The notes beneath the pieces are model-generated. The model saw only the letters and a program-made list of their open reading frames with translations. It was not told the origin of the DNA and ran no database searches. Below are positions 1 through 7,775 of a stretch of 64,000 nucleotides of DNA, piece after piece. This DNA comes from Sphingomonas pituitosa NBRC 102491 (GTDB taxonomy: Bacteria > Pseudomonadota > Alphaproteobacteria > Sphingomonadales > Sphingomonadaceae), in NCBI RefSeq assembly GCF_001598435.1, contig NZ_BCYY01000002.1, positions 62,001 to 126,000 of the forward strand, written 5' to 3'. The first letter of the stretch is position 1. Each line of letters begins with the position of its first letter. Both the position numbers and the translations under genes were made by a program.

Positions 1-132
1 GTGCCGCAGGACTGGACGCTGATCGCCTTGCTCTGCCTCGGCTATCCCGCGGCGCCTTCCGAAACCCCCGAGCTCGAACGTCGCGGCTGGCAGGCGCGTG
101 AGCCGCTCGCCGACCGGCTGTTCGAACGCTGA
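1..132 (+). CDS. bluB: 5,6-dimethylbenzimidazole synthase, 3' end only (BluB)
   Basis: Only the last 43 residues are inside the window; the reading frame is open from base 1 and stops at 130-132. The tail (LALLCLGYP-type segment, then PELERRGWQAR) resembles the C-terminus of BluB, the nitroreductase-like enzyme that cannibalises reduced FMN to make the lower ligand of cobalamin. The neighbouring DUF1636 gene, a family often found among cobalamin genes, supports this. The flavin site lies outside the window, so another nitroreductase-fold protein is possible. Confidence 0.6.
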   Translation: MPQDWTLIALLCLGYPAAPSETPELERRGWQAREPLADRLFER

Positions 133-148
133 TCCCCAGGAGAAATCA

Positions 149-559
149 ATGCTTACTTCCGTAGAAGACGGCCCCGCGATCGTCGTGTGCAACACCTGCC
201 GCTTCAGCACCGAGACGCGAGAGGATGCGCAGGGCCGCCGCGGCGGTGCATTGCTGGCGGATGCGCTGACCACTGCTCGCGACGCCGACCCGCGTTATGC
301 CGGCATCGCGATCCAGCAGATGCCGTGCCTGTTCGCCTGCAACGATCACTGTACCGTGCACCTGCGGGCGCCGGACAAGGTAGGCTATGTCCTGGGGCGC
401 TTCACGCCCGACGCCGAGGCGGCCGGCGCGATCCTCGACTATGCAGCACATTATGCGGCGAGCGAGCATGGCCGGGTGCCGTTCGCGCAATGGCCGAAGG
501 GCGTGAAGGGACATTTCATCGTCCGCGTGCCCCCGGCGGGCCAGGTCGTCGAAAGCTGA
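149..559 (+). CDS. DUF1636 cysteine-rich putative metal-binding protein
   Basis: A 136-residue protein. I chose the ATG at 149 because AGGAG lies just upstream; an in-frame start at 98 would overlap bluB. Cysteines at 14 and 17 (VVCNTC) and at 60, 64 and 68 (CLFACNDHC) give a spaced set that could hold a metal or an iron-sulfur cluster, like small thioredoxin-like ferredoxins. DUF1636 proteins are often encoded near cobalamin or metal genes. It follows bluB after 16 bases, so the two are probably co-transcribed. The exact function is unknown. Confidence 0.8.
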   Translation: MLTSVEDGPAIVVCNTCRFSTETREDAQGRRGGALLADALTTARDADPRYAGIAIQQMPCLFACNDHCTVHLRAPDKVGYVLGRFTPDAEAAGAILDYAAHYAASEHGRVPFAQWPKGVKGHFIVRVPPAGQVVES

Positions 560-672
560 GGGCTGACACGCGCGCGGCTGTCGGTCGCGCGATCCACCGA
601 TGGTCGCAGCGCGCGCGACGGCAGCATCGACCGCGAGAGCGGACGGGCAGCTCGCGCCCCACTTGCGGACAT

Positions 673-1422
673 TCAGCGTGCACTGTCGATCATCATCCCG
701 CCATCGGGCGAGAGGCTGTAGCCGGTCAGGAACTGCGCATCGCGACTGGCGAGGAACAGGACAACGGGAGCGATGTCCTCCTCCGGCGATCCCAGCCGCG
801 CGAGCGGGGTGTTGGGAGCGGGCACCCCCGCCTCGGTCATTTCGTCATAGGTCGCCGCCACTGGCAAAACGTTGTTCACCGTGACACCGTACGGCCCCCA
901 TTCACGCGCGGCGACTCGAGTCAGTGCCCGGATCGCTTCCTTGGCCATTGCGTAAGGCCCGTAGGGTACCATCCCGTGGACGCCGGCCACCGAAGCGAAA
1001 TTGATGATCCGGCCCTCGCGGTTTGCCTTGAGGTGCGGGAAACAGGCCTGCATCATGCGCAGGTGGGCGATCGGCCCGGTGTCGAAATTGCGCTGCAACT
1101 GCTCGACCGACAGCTCGATGATCGGTGAACTGACAACCGAGGGATCGAAGGCGTTGTTCACGAGGATGTCGATACGACCATAGGCAACGATCACCTGGGC
1201 GACCGCAGCCTCGATCTGCTGCGGATCGCTCACATCGCAAGTTACACCAATCGCTTCACCGCCAGCGTGCTCGATGTCCGAGACGACGGTCGCGACGCTA
1301 TCGGCGGTGCGCGCGAGCACCGCAACCTTCGCACCTTCGGCGGCAAACAGCTTGGCGGTCGCGCGACCGATACCACGGCTGGCGCCGGTGACGATCGCGA
1401 CCTTTCCTTCGAGACGGGGCAT
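673..1422 (-). CDS. SDR family NAD(P)-dependent oxidoreductase
   Basis: A 249-residue classical short-chain dehydrogenase. The cofactor motif TGASRGIG is at 12-19, NNAF at about 89-92, and the catalytic triad Ser144, Tyr157, Lys161 has the usual spacing. It is close to the family's normal length and appears intact. It lies 4 bases downstream of the DoxX-like gene on the same strand, and both are divergent from an HxlR regulator. That arrangement suggests an HxlR-controlled response to a reactive or quinone-like compound (inference). The substrate cannot be read from the sequence. Confidence 0.9.
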   Translation of the reverse strand: MPRLEGKVAIVTGASRGIGRATAKLFAAEGAKVAVLARTADSVATVVSDIEHAGGEAIGVTCDVSDPQQIEAAVAQVIVAYGRIDILVNNAFDPSVVSSPIIELSVEQLQRNFDTGPIAHLRMMQACFPHLKANREGRIINFASVAGVHGMVPYGPYAMAKEAIRALTRVAAREWGPYGVTVNNVLPVAATYDEMTEAGVPAPNTPLARLGSPEEDIAPVVLFLASRDAQFLTGYSLSPDGGMMIDSAR

Positions 1423-1426
1423 GAAC

Positions 1427-1831
1427 TTATCCTTTCGCGTGCGCGGCCGAGGCCGGGGAATAGGGGGAGATGCCGTCGCGCACGGCGTTCTGCGTCATGA
1501 AAGAGGCAGCGAGGAGCGCGAGACCGACGATGGCAGGGATTGCACCTTGAGGTTTGCGCACGCCAAGATGCGCCATCGCCGAGAGCAGCAAGTGGAAGAA
1601 CATGCCGGCGTAGGCGAGGTCGCTGAGCGGCAAGCTGACGCGCGACAGGATCGCTGCTGGAGCCAGCAATTTCACCACGACCAGAAACTGTACGAGGTGC
1701 GGGACCTGATAGCCGAGATCGGCCTGCGCCTGGCGGGCGAAGGCGGGCTTCGCCACATACAGCGCCGCTGACGACAGGTAGAGCAGCGACAGCAAGGCTG
1801 TGCTAATCCAATAGACGTACGTCGAAGACAT
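1427..1831 (-). CDS. DoxX-like small membrane protein
   Basis: A 134-residue protein with four hydrophobic segments, of the DoxX-like type. I took the start at 1831 (MSSTYVYW) because GAAGGAAAG precedes it; the longer frame to 1897 adds a Gly/Ala/Ser-rich, uncharged leader. It is followed 4 bases later by the SDR gene, so it is the first gene of a two-gene operon divergent from the HxlR regulator. DoxX-like proteins next to HxlR or MarR regulators are common in proteobacteria; a specific role is not established. Confidence 0.8.
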   Translation of the reverse strand: MSSTYVYWISTALLSLLYLSSAALYVAKPAFARQAQADLGYQVPHLVQFLVVVKLLAPAAILSRVSLPLSDLAYAGMFFHLLLSAMAHLGVRKPQGAIPAIVGLALLAASFMTQNAVRDGISPYSPASAAHAKG

Positions 1832-1993
1832 GATCTTTCCTTCTGCGCTGCCTCGGGCCGCTGTGTTCCCAGACGTCGCAATGCCCGAGGCGGGCATTCT
1901 CAGCGATACCGGGAACGTGTAGGAAGATGTCGTGCTGGACGATTCGCCGCAAGTAGGATGAATTATTGACAGCTAGTATGGAAAACCCGACTA

Positions 1994-2353
1994 ATGACTG
2001 ATGGCGACTTCACGATGCAGGACGAGATGCGGCGCGCCTTCGCCTTGCTTTCGGGCAAATGGAAGCTCGAGATAATGTGGCTGCTGCATCAGCGGATCCA
2101 CCGCTTTGGCGAGCTGCGGAAAGCAATTCCGGGGATCACCCAGCACATGCTCACGGCGCAGCTGCGCGAACTGGAGGCCGATGGGCTGATCTCGCGCACC
2201 GTCTATGCCGAGGTGCCGCCGCGGGTCGAATATGAGATGACGGCGAAGGCGCGCGGGCTTGGGCCGACGATGGAAGCCCTCGCCGCGTGGTGGGCAGAAT
2301 ACGGAGCCTCAATTCCGACCAGAGCGACAGCTCGCGGCCGAAAGCCTGCATAA
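1994..2353 (+). CDS. HxlR family winged-helix transcriptional regulator
   Basis: A 119-residue protein with the HxlR core: LSGKWKLEIMWLL (about 17-29), RFGELRKAIPGIT, LTAQLRELEADGLI and a wing ending in VEYEMTAKA. These proteins bind palindromic sites as dimers and often control the divergent neighbour, here the DoxX-like/SDR pair about 160 bases away. A later ATG at 2015 (MQDEMRR) is an alternative start. TTGACA at 1966-1971 is a possible -35 element; if it is used with a -10 near 1990, the 2015 start would be favoured. Confidence 0.9.
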   Translation: MTDGDFTMQDEMRRAFALLSGKWKLEIMWLLHQRIHRFGELRKAIPGITQHMLTAQLRELEADGLISRTVYAEVPPRVEYEMTAKARGLGPTMEALAAWWAEYGASIPTRATARGRKPA

Positions 2354-2362
2354 AGCAGACGG

Positions 2363-2421
2363 TCCGCTCTCCACCACCTTCGGCCGTTCATCCGATCGGC
2401 CGCGCCGAAAGCCGCCACTCC
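2363..2421. repeat. Structured intergenic repeat, copy A
   Basis: This 59-base block aligns without gaps to 4949-5007, with about 47 of 59 positions identical. Each copy can form a 6-bp stem (TTCGGC/GCCGAA here, TTTTGG/CCAAAA in the other), and one stem position has changed on both sides, which implies selection on structure. The first 21 bases (2363-2383) also pair with 2454-2474, with two mismatches, to make a larger inverted repeat. It fills the gap between the convergent HxlR and small-membrane-protein genes, so it may act in termination or mRNA 3'-end stability. Confidence 0.6.
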
Positions 2422-2453
2422 AGTGAATTGAGGAAGCTTGCTCCAGCAGATGA

Positions 2454-2474
2454 CCGAAGGTGGTGGGGAACGGA
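2454..2474. repeat. Distal arm of inverted repeat paired with 2363-2383
   Basis: Its reverse complement matches 2363-2383 at 19 of 21 positions. It begins right after the stop of the minus-strand gene at 2478, while the other arm begins just after the stop of the plus-strand HxlR gene. The two arms thus border the convergent gap, as expected for a bidirectional terminator-like or REP-like unit. Confidence 0.6.
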
Positions 2475-2477
2475 CGT

Positions 2478-2798
2478 TCACCGCCGATGCATGGAAACCA
2501 CCGCGACGGAAGTTAGTAAGCTGACCGGCAAGGCAACGATCGTCATACCGAGCACTCCAACCAAAAGCATGCCAGCTGCATCTGGCGAGTTTTCGGTGCT
2601 CATCAACACGAACGCTAAGAATCCCAAGGCGAAGACGACAGCGGGGAGCGCCAATGCCGAAGTGATGGCGACGGCGGCACTACTGGCGTTAGGTCGCGCG
2701 CGTCGCGTAGAAATCGTTATGGCAGCAGTAAGAGTGGCGATCACTGCAACGAAGCCTAACAAGAAAGGTATGTCCCCGCTGTTCGCAAACCCCGACAT
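2478..2798 (-). CDS. Small hypothetical membrane protein
   Basis: A 106-residue protein with three hydrophobic stretches (about 10-30, 42-66 and 76-100), a basic loop STRRARP after the first, and a basic C-terminus MHRR. GGAGG lies five bases upstream of the ATG, which supports translation. I do not recognise the family. It is convergent with the HxlR gene and sits just outside the transposase-bearing island. Confidence 0.6.
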   Translation of the reverse strand: MSGFANSGDIPFLLGFVAVIATLTAAITISTRRARPNASSAAVAITSALALPAVVFALGFLAFVLMSTENSPDAAGMLLVGVLGMTIVALPVSLLTSVAVVSMHRR

Positions 2799-2880
2799 GC
2801 AACCTCCAAGTATAAGGTTTAGCGGTAGCCGACCAGGCGAACCTACACAATTGGGGCGCGAGCGGATAGATGGGCTTCCA

Positions 2881-4098
2881 TCAGCTACCGGTTCCGACGC
2901 CCCCAGGAGAGCAGGAAGCCCCGGCGGGTCGAATCCGCTTGAGCTTCGGCGTGCATAGCGTTCTGCGGTCGATTTTCGGTTCCGCAGGGGTAGGGGCCGC
3001 GAACACGCCTACCGACGTCGAACTGCGTACCGGCTCGCTGTTGTTCCGCTTGCGGTGGTGCGGCCTCGCCGCCTGCAACGCCTGCGCCATAGCGAGGGCC
3101 GCGCCGAGACGCTTGTTCTCGACGATCTCGGCCTGGTTCACCCGCTGCATCTTGTCGTAGACGCGGTAGGGCAGGACCACTTCGCCGTGCCGCACCTCGA
3201 TGCGGCCGTCGGGAAACTCGCAGACATGGACGCGCTTGCGGGCCAAAGTCCGCGCGAGTGGCGTCGGCTCCAGGATGAACATCGCCTTGTTGTAGTGCAG
3301 CGCCAGGGCGCCGGTGACGGAGCGCTCGACGCGCCAGACCAGCTCGGCCTGGACATTCTCGTGTGGCGCCAGCGGGCGATGCGCGTCCTGCGGATCCGCC
3401 GGCACGCAGGCGAAGCGCGCATTGTGCTGGGCGAGGTAGGAGGGGAGGAAGCGATTGGCCTGCGCGATGCTGGAGACACCCTCGAGCCGCATCGCCTTCA
3501 CCAGCCTGTCCTGCAGCGTGCTGTTGGCGCGCTCGACCCGGCCCTTGGCCTGCGGCGAGTTGGCGCAGATGATCTCGATGTCGAGCGCATCCAGGGCGCG
3601 CCCCAGATGCGTCATGCCGTCGCTATCGGCCGAAGCGCGGTTGTTGCGGAACACGCTGTGCTTGTCCGAATAGAAGGCAATCGGCTTGCCGTGCCGCTCC
3701 AGATAAGTGCGGGTGGCCTGCATGTAAGAGAGGGCGGTCTCAGACTCGGCCATCTCCAGGTGCATCAGCTCACTGGTGGCATCGTCGATATAGACCAGCA
3801 GGCTGCAGCGTGGGCCGCGACCCTCGAACCAGTCATGGTCCGAGCCGTCGACCTGGATGAGTTCGCCGCGGCGCTCGCGCCGGTTGCGGGTCTGGTGGAG
3901 CCTGGCGCGCTTGGCAGCCTTGGCCTTCCACAGGCCGGCGCCGATCATCAGCTGCCGCAGCGTCTCGTGCGAGAGCGTGCTGCGCTCCAGCCTCAGCAGC
4001 TGCATGGCCTCAGCGGGCCGAAGCTCGCCGCGGTCGAGCCGCATCAAGGTGTCGAACCGGGAGATCTCGGCATCGCTCATTGCCATCACCGCCATCAC
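2881..4098 (-). pseudogene. ISNCY-type DDE transposase with internal in-frame deletion (copy 1)
   Basis: An open frame of 405 residues. From residue 40 it matches the transposase at 5566-6972, including the catalytic core (VDGSDHDWFEG, FYSDKHSVFR, SPQAKGRVERAN), but about 65 residues are missing after LLRLER, near base 3980. The lost segment carries the rest of the N-terminal helix-turn-helix and linker, so the product probably cannot bind its ends. The last 40 residues also diverge from copy 2. The core keeps LMHLEM after DDATSE, which copy 2 has lost. It is probably an inactive relic, although the frame is intact. Confidence 0.75.
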
Positions 4099-4185
4099 TG
4101 CACGCCCTCATTTTCGAGAGCGTCCATGGACACGATCGGCTCAGCGGACGCACGCGTGTGCCATCTCTATTTTGCTGAGCTGTGC

Positions 4186-4223
4186 CATTTGTACGTTGCG
4201 CTTACAAACGGTCAGGGCAACTG
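4186..4223. repeat. Transposase-proximal terminal sequence of IS copy 1
   Basis: A 38-base block repeated exactly at 7058-7095 next to copy 2. It contains the short inverted repeat TTTGTA-N9-TACAAA. Just inside it, GCCATCTCTAT at 4160-4170 and GCCATTTGTAC at 4184-4194 are direct repeats about 24 bases apart, and copy 2 has the same 24-base spacing. Such arrays are typical transposase binding sites at an IS end. The opposite ends of both elements are not recognisable. Confidence 0.6.
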
Positions 4224-4235
4224 TTGCCGCCAGTT

Positions 4236-4277
4236 AGAAAAGGCACATTCCGCCGCAAGATAGAAATGGCACAAACG
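4236..4277 (-). repeat. IS-end-like remnant in inverted orientation
   Basis: Read on the minus strand this stretch has GTGCCATTTCTATCTTG followed by a second GTGCCTTTTCTA about 26 bases later. This resembles the GTGCCATCTCTAT array at the end of IS copy 1 but points the opposite way, and it lies only about 12 bases beyond that end. I read it as the terminus of another, otherwise lost, related element. The stretch 4280-4534 beyond it holds no gene I can support. Confidence 0.4.
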
Positions 4278-4534
4278 CTGTCGGCAGCGGGGGCTGCGTG
4301 GAGCCCTCCTCATAGCGCAGCGCTGCCCCCGCTGATGCCCCAACCTCCCGGCTCCTGCCCCGGACCCGCTGCGCACGCAGTGGGCCCGGTCACACCGCCT
4401 CAACGATGCAGGTCGTGCTATCGGGTAGGGCGTCGACGGCAGCTTCGGCGGAGAAAGCGGCCTGTCCGTTCTCGCCCCAATTACGGTCGTTCCGACCGAC
4501 CATGAGCGACCACCGAAACGGCCGTTGTGAGGTT

Positions 4535-4616
4535 GGCCAACGGCAAGGTTCGAACTTGCAATCTGCCGAGGCAGGGCGGTTGTAACCGGCGGGTCTACCA
4601 ATTCCCCAACGCTGGC
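4535..4616 (-). tRNA. Class II (Leu-like) tRNA-like sequence with abnormal anticodon arm
   Basis: The 82-base minus-strand sequence folds as a class II tRNA. It has a 7-bp acceptor (GCCAGCG/CGTTGGC with one G-U), a D-stem GGG/CCC with loop GAATTGGTAGA as in tRNA-Leu, a long variable arm CTGCC-TC-GGCAG, and a T-arm GCAAG-TTCGAAC-CTTGC. The anticodon arm is wrong: no 5-bp stem with a 7-base loop forms. The best fold has a 6-base loop TTACAA with a C-C mismatch, or a CGGTT/AACCG hairpin with a 2-base loop. No CCA is encoded. It is either a decayed tRNA-Leu or a non-decoding tRNA mimic in the island. Confidence 0.5.
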
Positions 4617-4720
4617 CGCGAGCGGCATATCGCCGGAATTCGACCAGTTCAATGAGCAGGCCGCTGCCGCCCCAGTAGCGGACATTGCGGCGGAGCTTTT
4701 GACACATTAATGCTCTCGAT

Positions 4721-4942
4721 ATGTGGTCGTTCGGCTCATCTTGGCGGCTGTTCCCGCGCTGGTTGAAAGCAGTGACGCTTTTGATTGGCCTTCCAGCATG
4801 GCTTGGCTTTGCGGCTATGATCGTGACTGGTTCGATCCTCGAACACCAGACCACGACGCTAACGCTCTTTGGTGCCGTCGTGTTTGTAGCCGTCTGCCAA
4901 ACGACCTTCATGGCTCGGGCGGCTTGGCGGAACGATCTCTAA
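4721..4942 (+). CDS. Small hypothetical two-TM membrane protein
   Basis: A 73-residue frame with hydrophobic segments at about 17-36 and 43-63 between basic ends (RWLK, RAAWRNDL), a positive-inside pattern that supports a real membrane protein. I see no clear ribosome binding site. It lies between the two transposase copies and is convergent with another small membrane protein gene. Family and function are unknown. Confidence 0.45.
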   Translation: MWSFGSSWRLFPRWLKAVTLLIGLPAWLGFAAMIVTGSILEHQTTTLTLFGAVVFVAVCQTTFMARAAWRNDL

Positions 4943-4948
4943 CAAACG

Positions 4949-5007
4949 TCCGCTCCCCACCACTTTTGGACGTTCAGGCGAGCTGCCGTGCCAAAAGCCG
5001 CCATTCG
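4949..5007. repeat. Structured intergenic repeat, copy B
   Basis: The second copy of the 59-base block at 2363-2421. Its stem is TTTTGG/CCAAAA; the position that is C-G in copy A is T-A here. It begins six bases after a stop codon and lies between convergent genes, as does copy A. A partial copy of its first element (ACGTCCGCT) recurs near 5025-5033. Confidence 0.6.
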
Positions 5008-5072
5008 CCGCTCGCCCAAGGAAACGTCCGCTTTTTGCTCGAACCCCCTCGGCGACGGCCGAGATTGGGTGG

Positions 5073-5498
5073 CTAGCTGCCGTGCGCCAAATCATCAGCG
5101 CTCCCGCCATGCGCGAGGAAGAGAAGCGACAGCAGACTGGCTCCAGCAATCGGCAACGGAGAGAACGGCATCAAAATGCCCAACCCGATGTTGGCTCCTC
5201 CACCTTCATACGGGCGGGTGATCACGTAGGCATAGCAGGCCCAGAACGCGAAGGTGAGGCTCAACGCCACGACCCAAGGCCGCCGCGCCCGAACTCCAAG
5301 CAAAGCCAACAAGATAAAAGGCGCGCTCGCGATTAAGATCTGCATCGGGCTGGCATCGTCCCAGAGCGAAAAAAGGGGAAACCCTGCCGTGATCGCGCAG
5401 ATGGTGTTGCACGCCCCTACGACCGCAACTCCGATGATCGCCGCGGCGAAAAGGCCGGTGAACAATCGCTTCAAATACGTCTTTGAAAGGTCCGTCAT
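5073..5498 (-). CDS. Hypothetical membrane protein
   Basis: A 141-residue protein with four likely membrane segments (about 12-34, 50-68, 74-92 and 103-128) and a basic N-terminus KTYLKR. I do not recognise a family. It lies in the island just downstream of the second transposase gene, on the same strand. No strong ribosome binding site precedes the ATG at 5498, so the start is uncertain. Confidence 0.55.
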   Translation of the reverse strand: MTDLSKTYLKRLFTGLFAAAIIGVAVVGACNTICAITAGFPLFSLWDDASPMQILIASAPFILLALLGVRARRPWVVALSLTFAFWACYAYVITRPYEGGGANIGLGILMPFSPLPIAGASLLSLLFLAHGGSADDLAHGS

Positions 5499-5565
5499 GC
5501 GCCCAGCTTAGCGGCACGACGAGCGTCCGCAACTGGGCGGGAGCAGACCGGCAGCTTTTCCATCA

Positions 5566-6972
5566 TCAGCGGACAGCCTGCTTTTCTTCGGCGGCGGTGT
5601 CCAGTTGACGCTTGACGCGGGGGAGGGGCGGTCTTCCCCGTCGCTTTGGTAGCTCGTTTCCCAATCGTCCCTCATCCAGCACCACCCGCGGCGCAGCGAA
5701 AACGCCCACCGACTGTGAGCTGCGAGCTGGCGCATTGTTGTTCCGCTGTCGGTGGTGCGGGTTGGCGCTTTGCAAGGCCTGCGCCATGGCCAGGGCCGCG
5801 CCAAGCCGCTTGTTTTCGACGATCTCGGCCTGGTTGACCCGCTGCATCTTGTCGTAGACGCGGTAGGGCAGGACCACTTCACCGTTCCGCACCTCAATGC
5901 GTCCATCGGGAAATTCGCATACGTGGACGCGCTTGCGGGCGAGCGTCCGCGCCAGCGGCGTCGGCTCCAGGATGAACATCGCCTTGTTGTAGTGGAGCGC
6001 CAGAGCGCCGGTGACGGAGCGCTCGACACGCCAGACCATCTCGGCTTCCACATTCTCGTGCGGGGCAAGCGGCCGATGCGCGTCCCGAGGATCCGCAGGT
6101 GGGCAGGCGAACTGAGCATTGTGGCGCAAGAGGTAAGAGGGGAGGAAGGAGTTGGCTTCCTCGATGGAGGAGATGCCTTCAAGCCGCATCGCTTTGACGA
6201 GGCGGTTCTGGAGCGTGCTGTTGGCCCGCTCGACCCGCCCCTTGGCCTGGGGCGAATTGGCGCAGATGATCTCCACGCCGAGCTTGTCGAGCGCGCGGCC
6301 GAGGTGTGACATGCCATCGCCGTCGGCCGTCGCGCGGTTGTCCCGGAAGGCGCTGTGCTTGTCCGAATAGAAGGCGATCGGCTTGCCGTGGCGCTCGAGA
6401 TAGGTGCGTGTCGCCTGCAGGTAGGAGAGGGCGCTCTCGCTCTCCGCCATCTGCTCGCTCGTGGCATCGTCGATATAGACCAGCAGGCTGCAGCGCGGGC
6501 CGCGGCCCTCGAACCAGTCATGGTCCGAGCCGTCGACCTGGATGAGCTCGCCGCGGCGCTCGCGCCGGTTGCGGGTCTGGTGGAGCCTTGCGCGCTTGGC
6601 GGCCTTTGCCTTCCAGAGGCCGGCGCTGATCATCAGCTGCCGAAGCGTCTCGTGCGACAGCGTGATGCCGTGGCGCTCCGCGAGGTACTCGGCCGCCAGC
6701 GTCGGGCCGAAATCGGCATAGCGCTCGCGAACGACGCCGAGGATCTGCTCGCGGTGGGTCTCGCTCAACCGGCGGTTGCTCGGCCGACCGCGCTTCCGGG
6801 ATATCAGGCCAGCAGCGCCGTCAGCGCGGAACCGGTCGAGCAGCCGGTACACCTGGCGCCGGCAAAGCCTGAGGAGCTCGCCAGCCTCGCTTGCGGTGAT
6901 CTCGCCGCGCTCGATCCGCTGCAGCGTTTCGTACCGTGACAACTCGCTCCGGCTCATCGCGACCACCGTCAT
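5566..6972 (-). CDS. ISNCY-type DDE transposase (copy 2)
   Basis: A 468-residue transposase. It has an N-terminal helix-turn-helix (about 27-60, LLRLCRRQVYRLLDRF), an SRKRGRPSNRR basic linker, and a DDE/integrase core with D147 (QVDGSDHDW), D204 (FYSDKH) and E247 (KGRVERAN). It is full length for the family except for a 12-base deletion near 6453 that removes four residues after DDATSE compared with copy 1. That lies just past a conserved core strand and may impair catalysis. The 38-base terminal block is at 7058-7095; the other end of the element is not evident. Confidence 0.8.
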   Translation of the reverse strand: MTVVAMSRSELSRYETLQRIERGEITASEAGELLRLCRRQVYRLLDRFRADGAAGLISRKRGRPSNRRLSETHREQILGVVRERYADFGPTLAAEYLAERHGITLSHETLRQLMISAGLWKAKAAKRARLHQTRNRRERRGELIQVDGSDHDWFEGRGPRCSLLVYIDDATSEQMAESESALSYLQATRTYLERHGKPIAFYSDKHSAFRDNRATADGDGMSHLGRALDKLGVEIICANSPQAKGRVERANSTLQNRLVKAMRLEGISSIEEANSFLPSYLLRHNAQFACPPADPRDAHRPLAPHENVEAEMVWRVERSVTGALALHYNKAMFILEPTPLARTLARKRVHVCEFPDGRIEVRNGEVVLPYRVYDKMQRVNQAEIVENKRLGAALAMAQALQSANPHHRQRNNNAPARSSQSVGVFAAPRVVLDEGRLGNELPKRRGRPPLPRVKRQLDTAAEEKQAVR

Positions 6973-7057
6973 CAGCGTGCCCCCAATTACTCGGGCGGCA
7001 TGCCACTCGGAAAGCGCCGACCAGAGATTGCGACATCTCTATCTGGCGGATGAGTGA

Positions 7058-7095
7058 CATTTGTACGTTGCGCTTACAAACGGTCAGGGCAACTG
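7058..7095. repeat. Transposase-proximal terminal sequence of IS copy 2
   Basis: Identical over 38 bases to 4186-4223. The sequence then changes abruptly to an AT-rich stretch (about 7093-7130) that contrasts with the surrounding high-GC genome, which may mark the element boundary or relic target DNA. Confidence 0.6.
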
Positions 7096-7160
7096 AAAAC
7101 GATAATATTGATTATGTAAAATATAAGCCAACCCGATGCTGTGCTCGATGACCCGGTGCC

Positions 7161-7775
7161 CTATTTCGTGGTCGTCGGCGCTTTGGGTTCCAGCACGAGC
7201 ACATTGCCTTCGACCCGCCAGCTGTGCAGCCGCGACAGGAAGTTCATTCCCAGCACGTCGAGGTCGCCGAAATTTTGCGACACCACCACGCCGATGTCGC
7301 GCATCGTGAGCGGGCCCAGGGACACCGTGCCGATCCGCCCGCGCCGCGCAGCGACACTGCCGTTGGCCGTCTCGATGATCGCCGGCAAGCCATCGGCGGA
7401 CTGGATATCGGCCTCCTTGGCGGTTCGCTCGGAAATCGCGGTGATCGTCGCGCCGCTGTCGATCAACATCCGGCGCTCCACGCCGTTCAGCGTCACGCGC
7501 GCCCAGAAATGCCCGTCAGGGCTCATCCGGATGCGCACGGTATCGCCCTCGACCCGCTGATCCTCGATCCCGAGCTTCGCGCTCAGCGACGACCAGGCTG
7601 CCGCCAGTTCATAGCGGTGGCCCACCGCGAGCACCACCAACAGCACGATGGCGGCCCAGCCGAGCAGCGTCCGCACGAACACCCCCAGGCCGATCCGGCG
7701 GACGGACAAGGCGCTGACCACCAGCACCAGCGCCCCGACGAGCCAGACCATGTTGACGCCGTCGAACCCGTTCAC
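7161..7775 (-). CDS. Membrane-anchored retropepsin-like aspartic protease
   Basis: A 204-residue protein with two N-terminal membrane helices (about 9-26 and 36-53) and then a single retropepsin-like domain with the catalytic DSGAT at 106-110, followed by a conserved LGMNFL segment. This is the TIGR02281-type clan AA protease of proteobacteria, which must dimerise to form an active site. The membrane anchor puts the domain probably in the periplasm. Its start overlaps the stop of the MBL gene by four bases, so it ends an operon with tatD and metG. Substrates are not known. Confidence 0.85.
   Translation of the reverse strand: MNGFDGVNMVWLVGALVLVVSALSVRRIGLGVFVRTLLGWAAIVLLVVLAVGHRYELAAAWSSLSAKLGIEDQRVEGDTVRIRMSPDGHFWARVTLNGVERRMLIDSGATITAISERTAKEADIQSADGLPAIIETANGSVAARRGRIGTVSLGPLTMRDIGVVVSQNFGDLDVLGMNFLSRLHSWRVEGNVLVLEPKAPTTTK

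Noticed and set aside
187..1128. Long 313-codon plus-strand frame
   Set aside because: It runs antisense through the SDR gene and across DUF1636 in another frame; it is Arg/Gly-rich with no domain, which is typical of shadow frames in high-GC DNA.
4212..4685. 157-codon minus-strand frame over the tRNA-like region
   Set aside because: It reads straight through the tRNA-like fold and the IS-end remnants; no coding signal.
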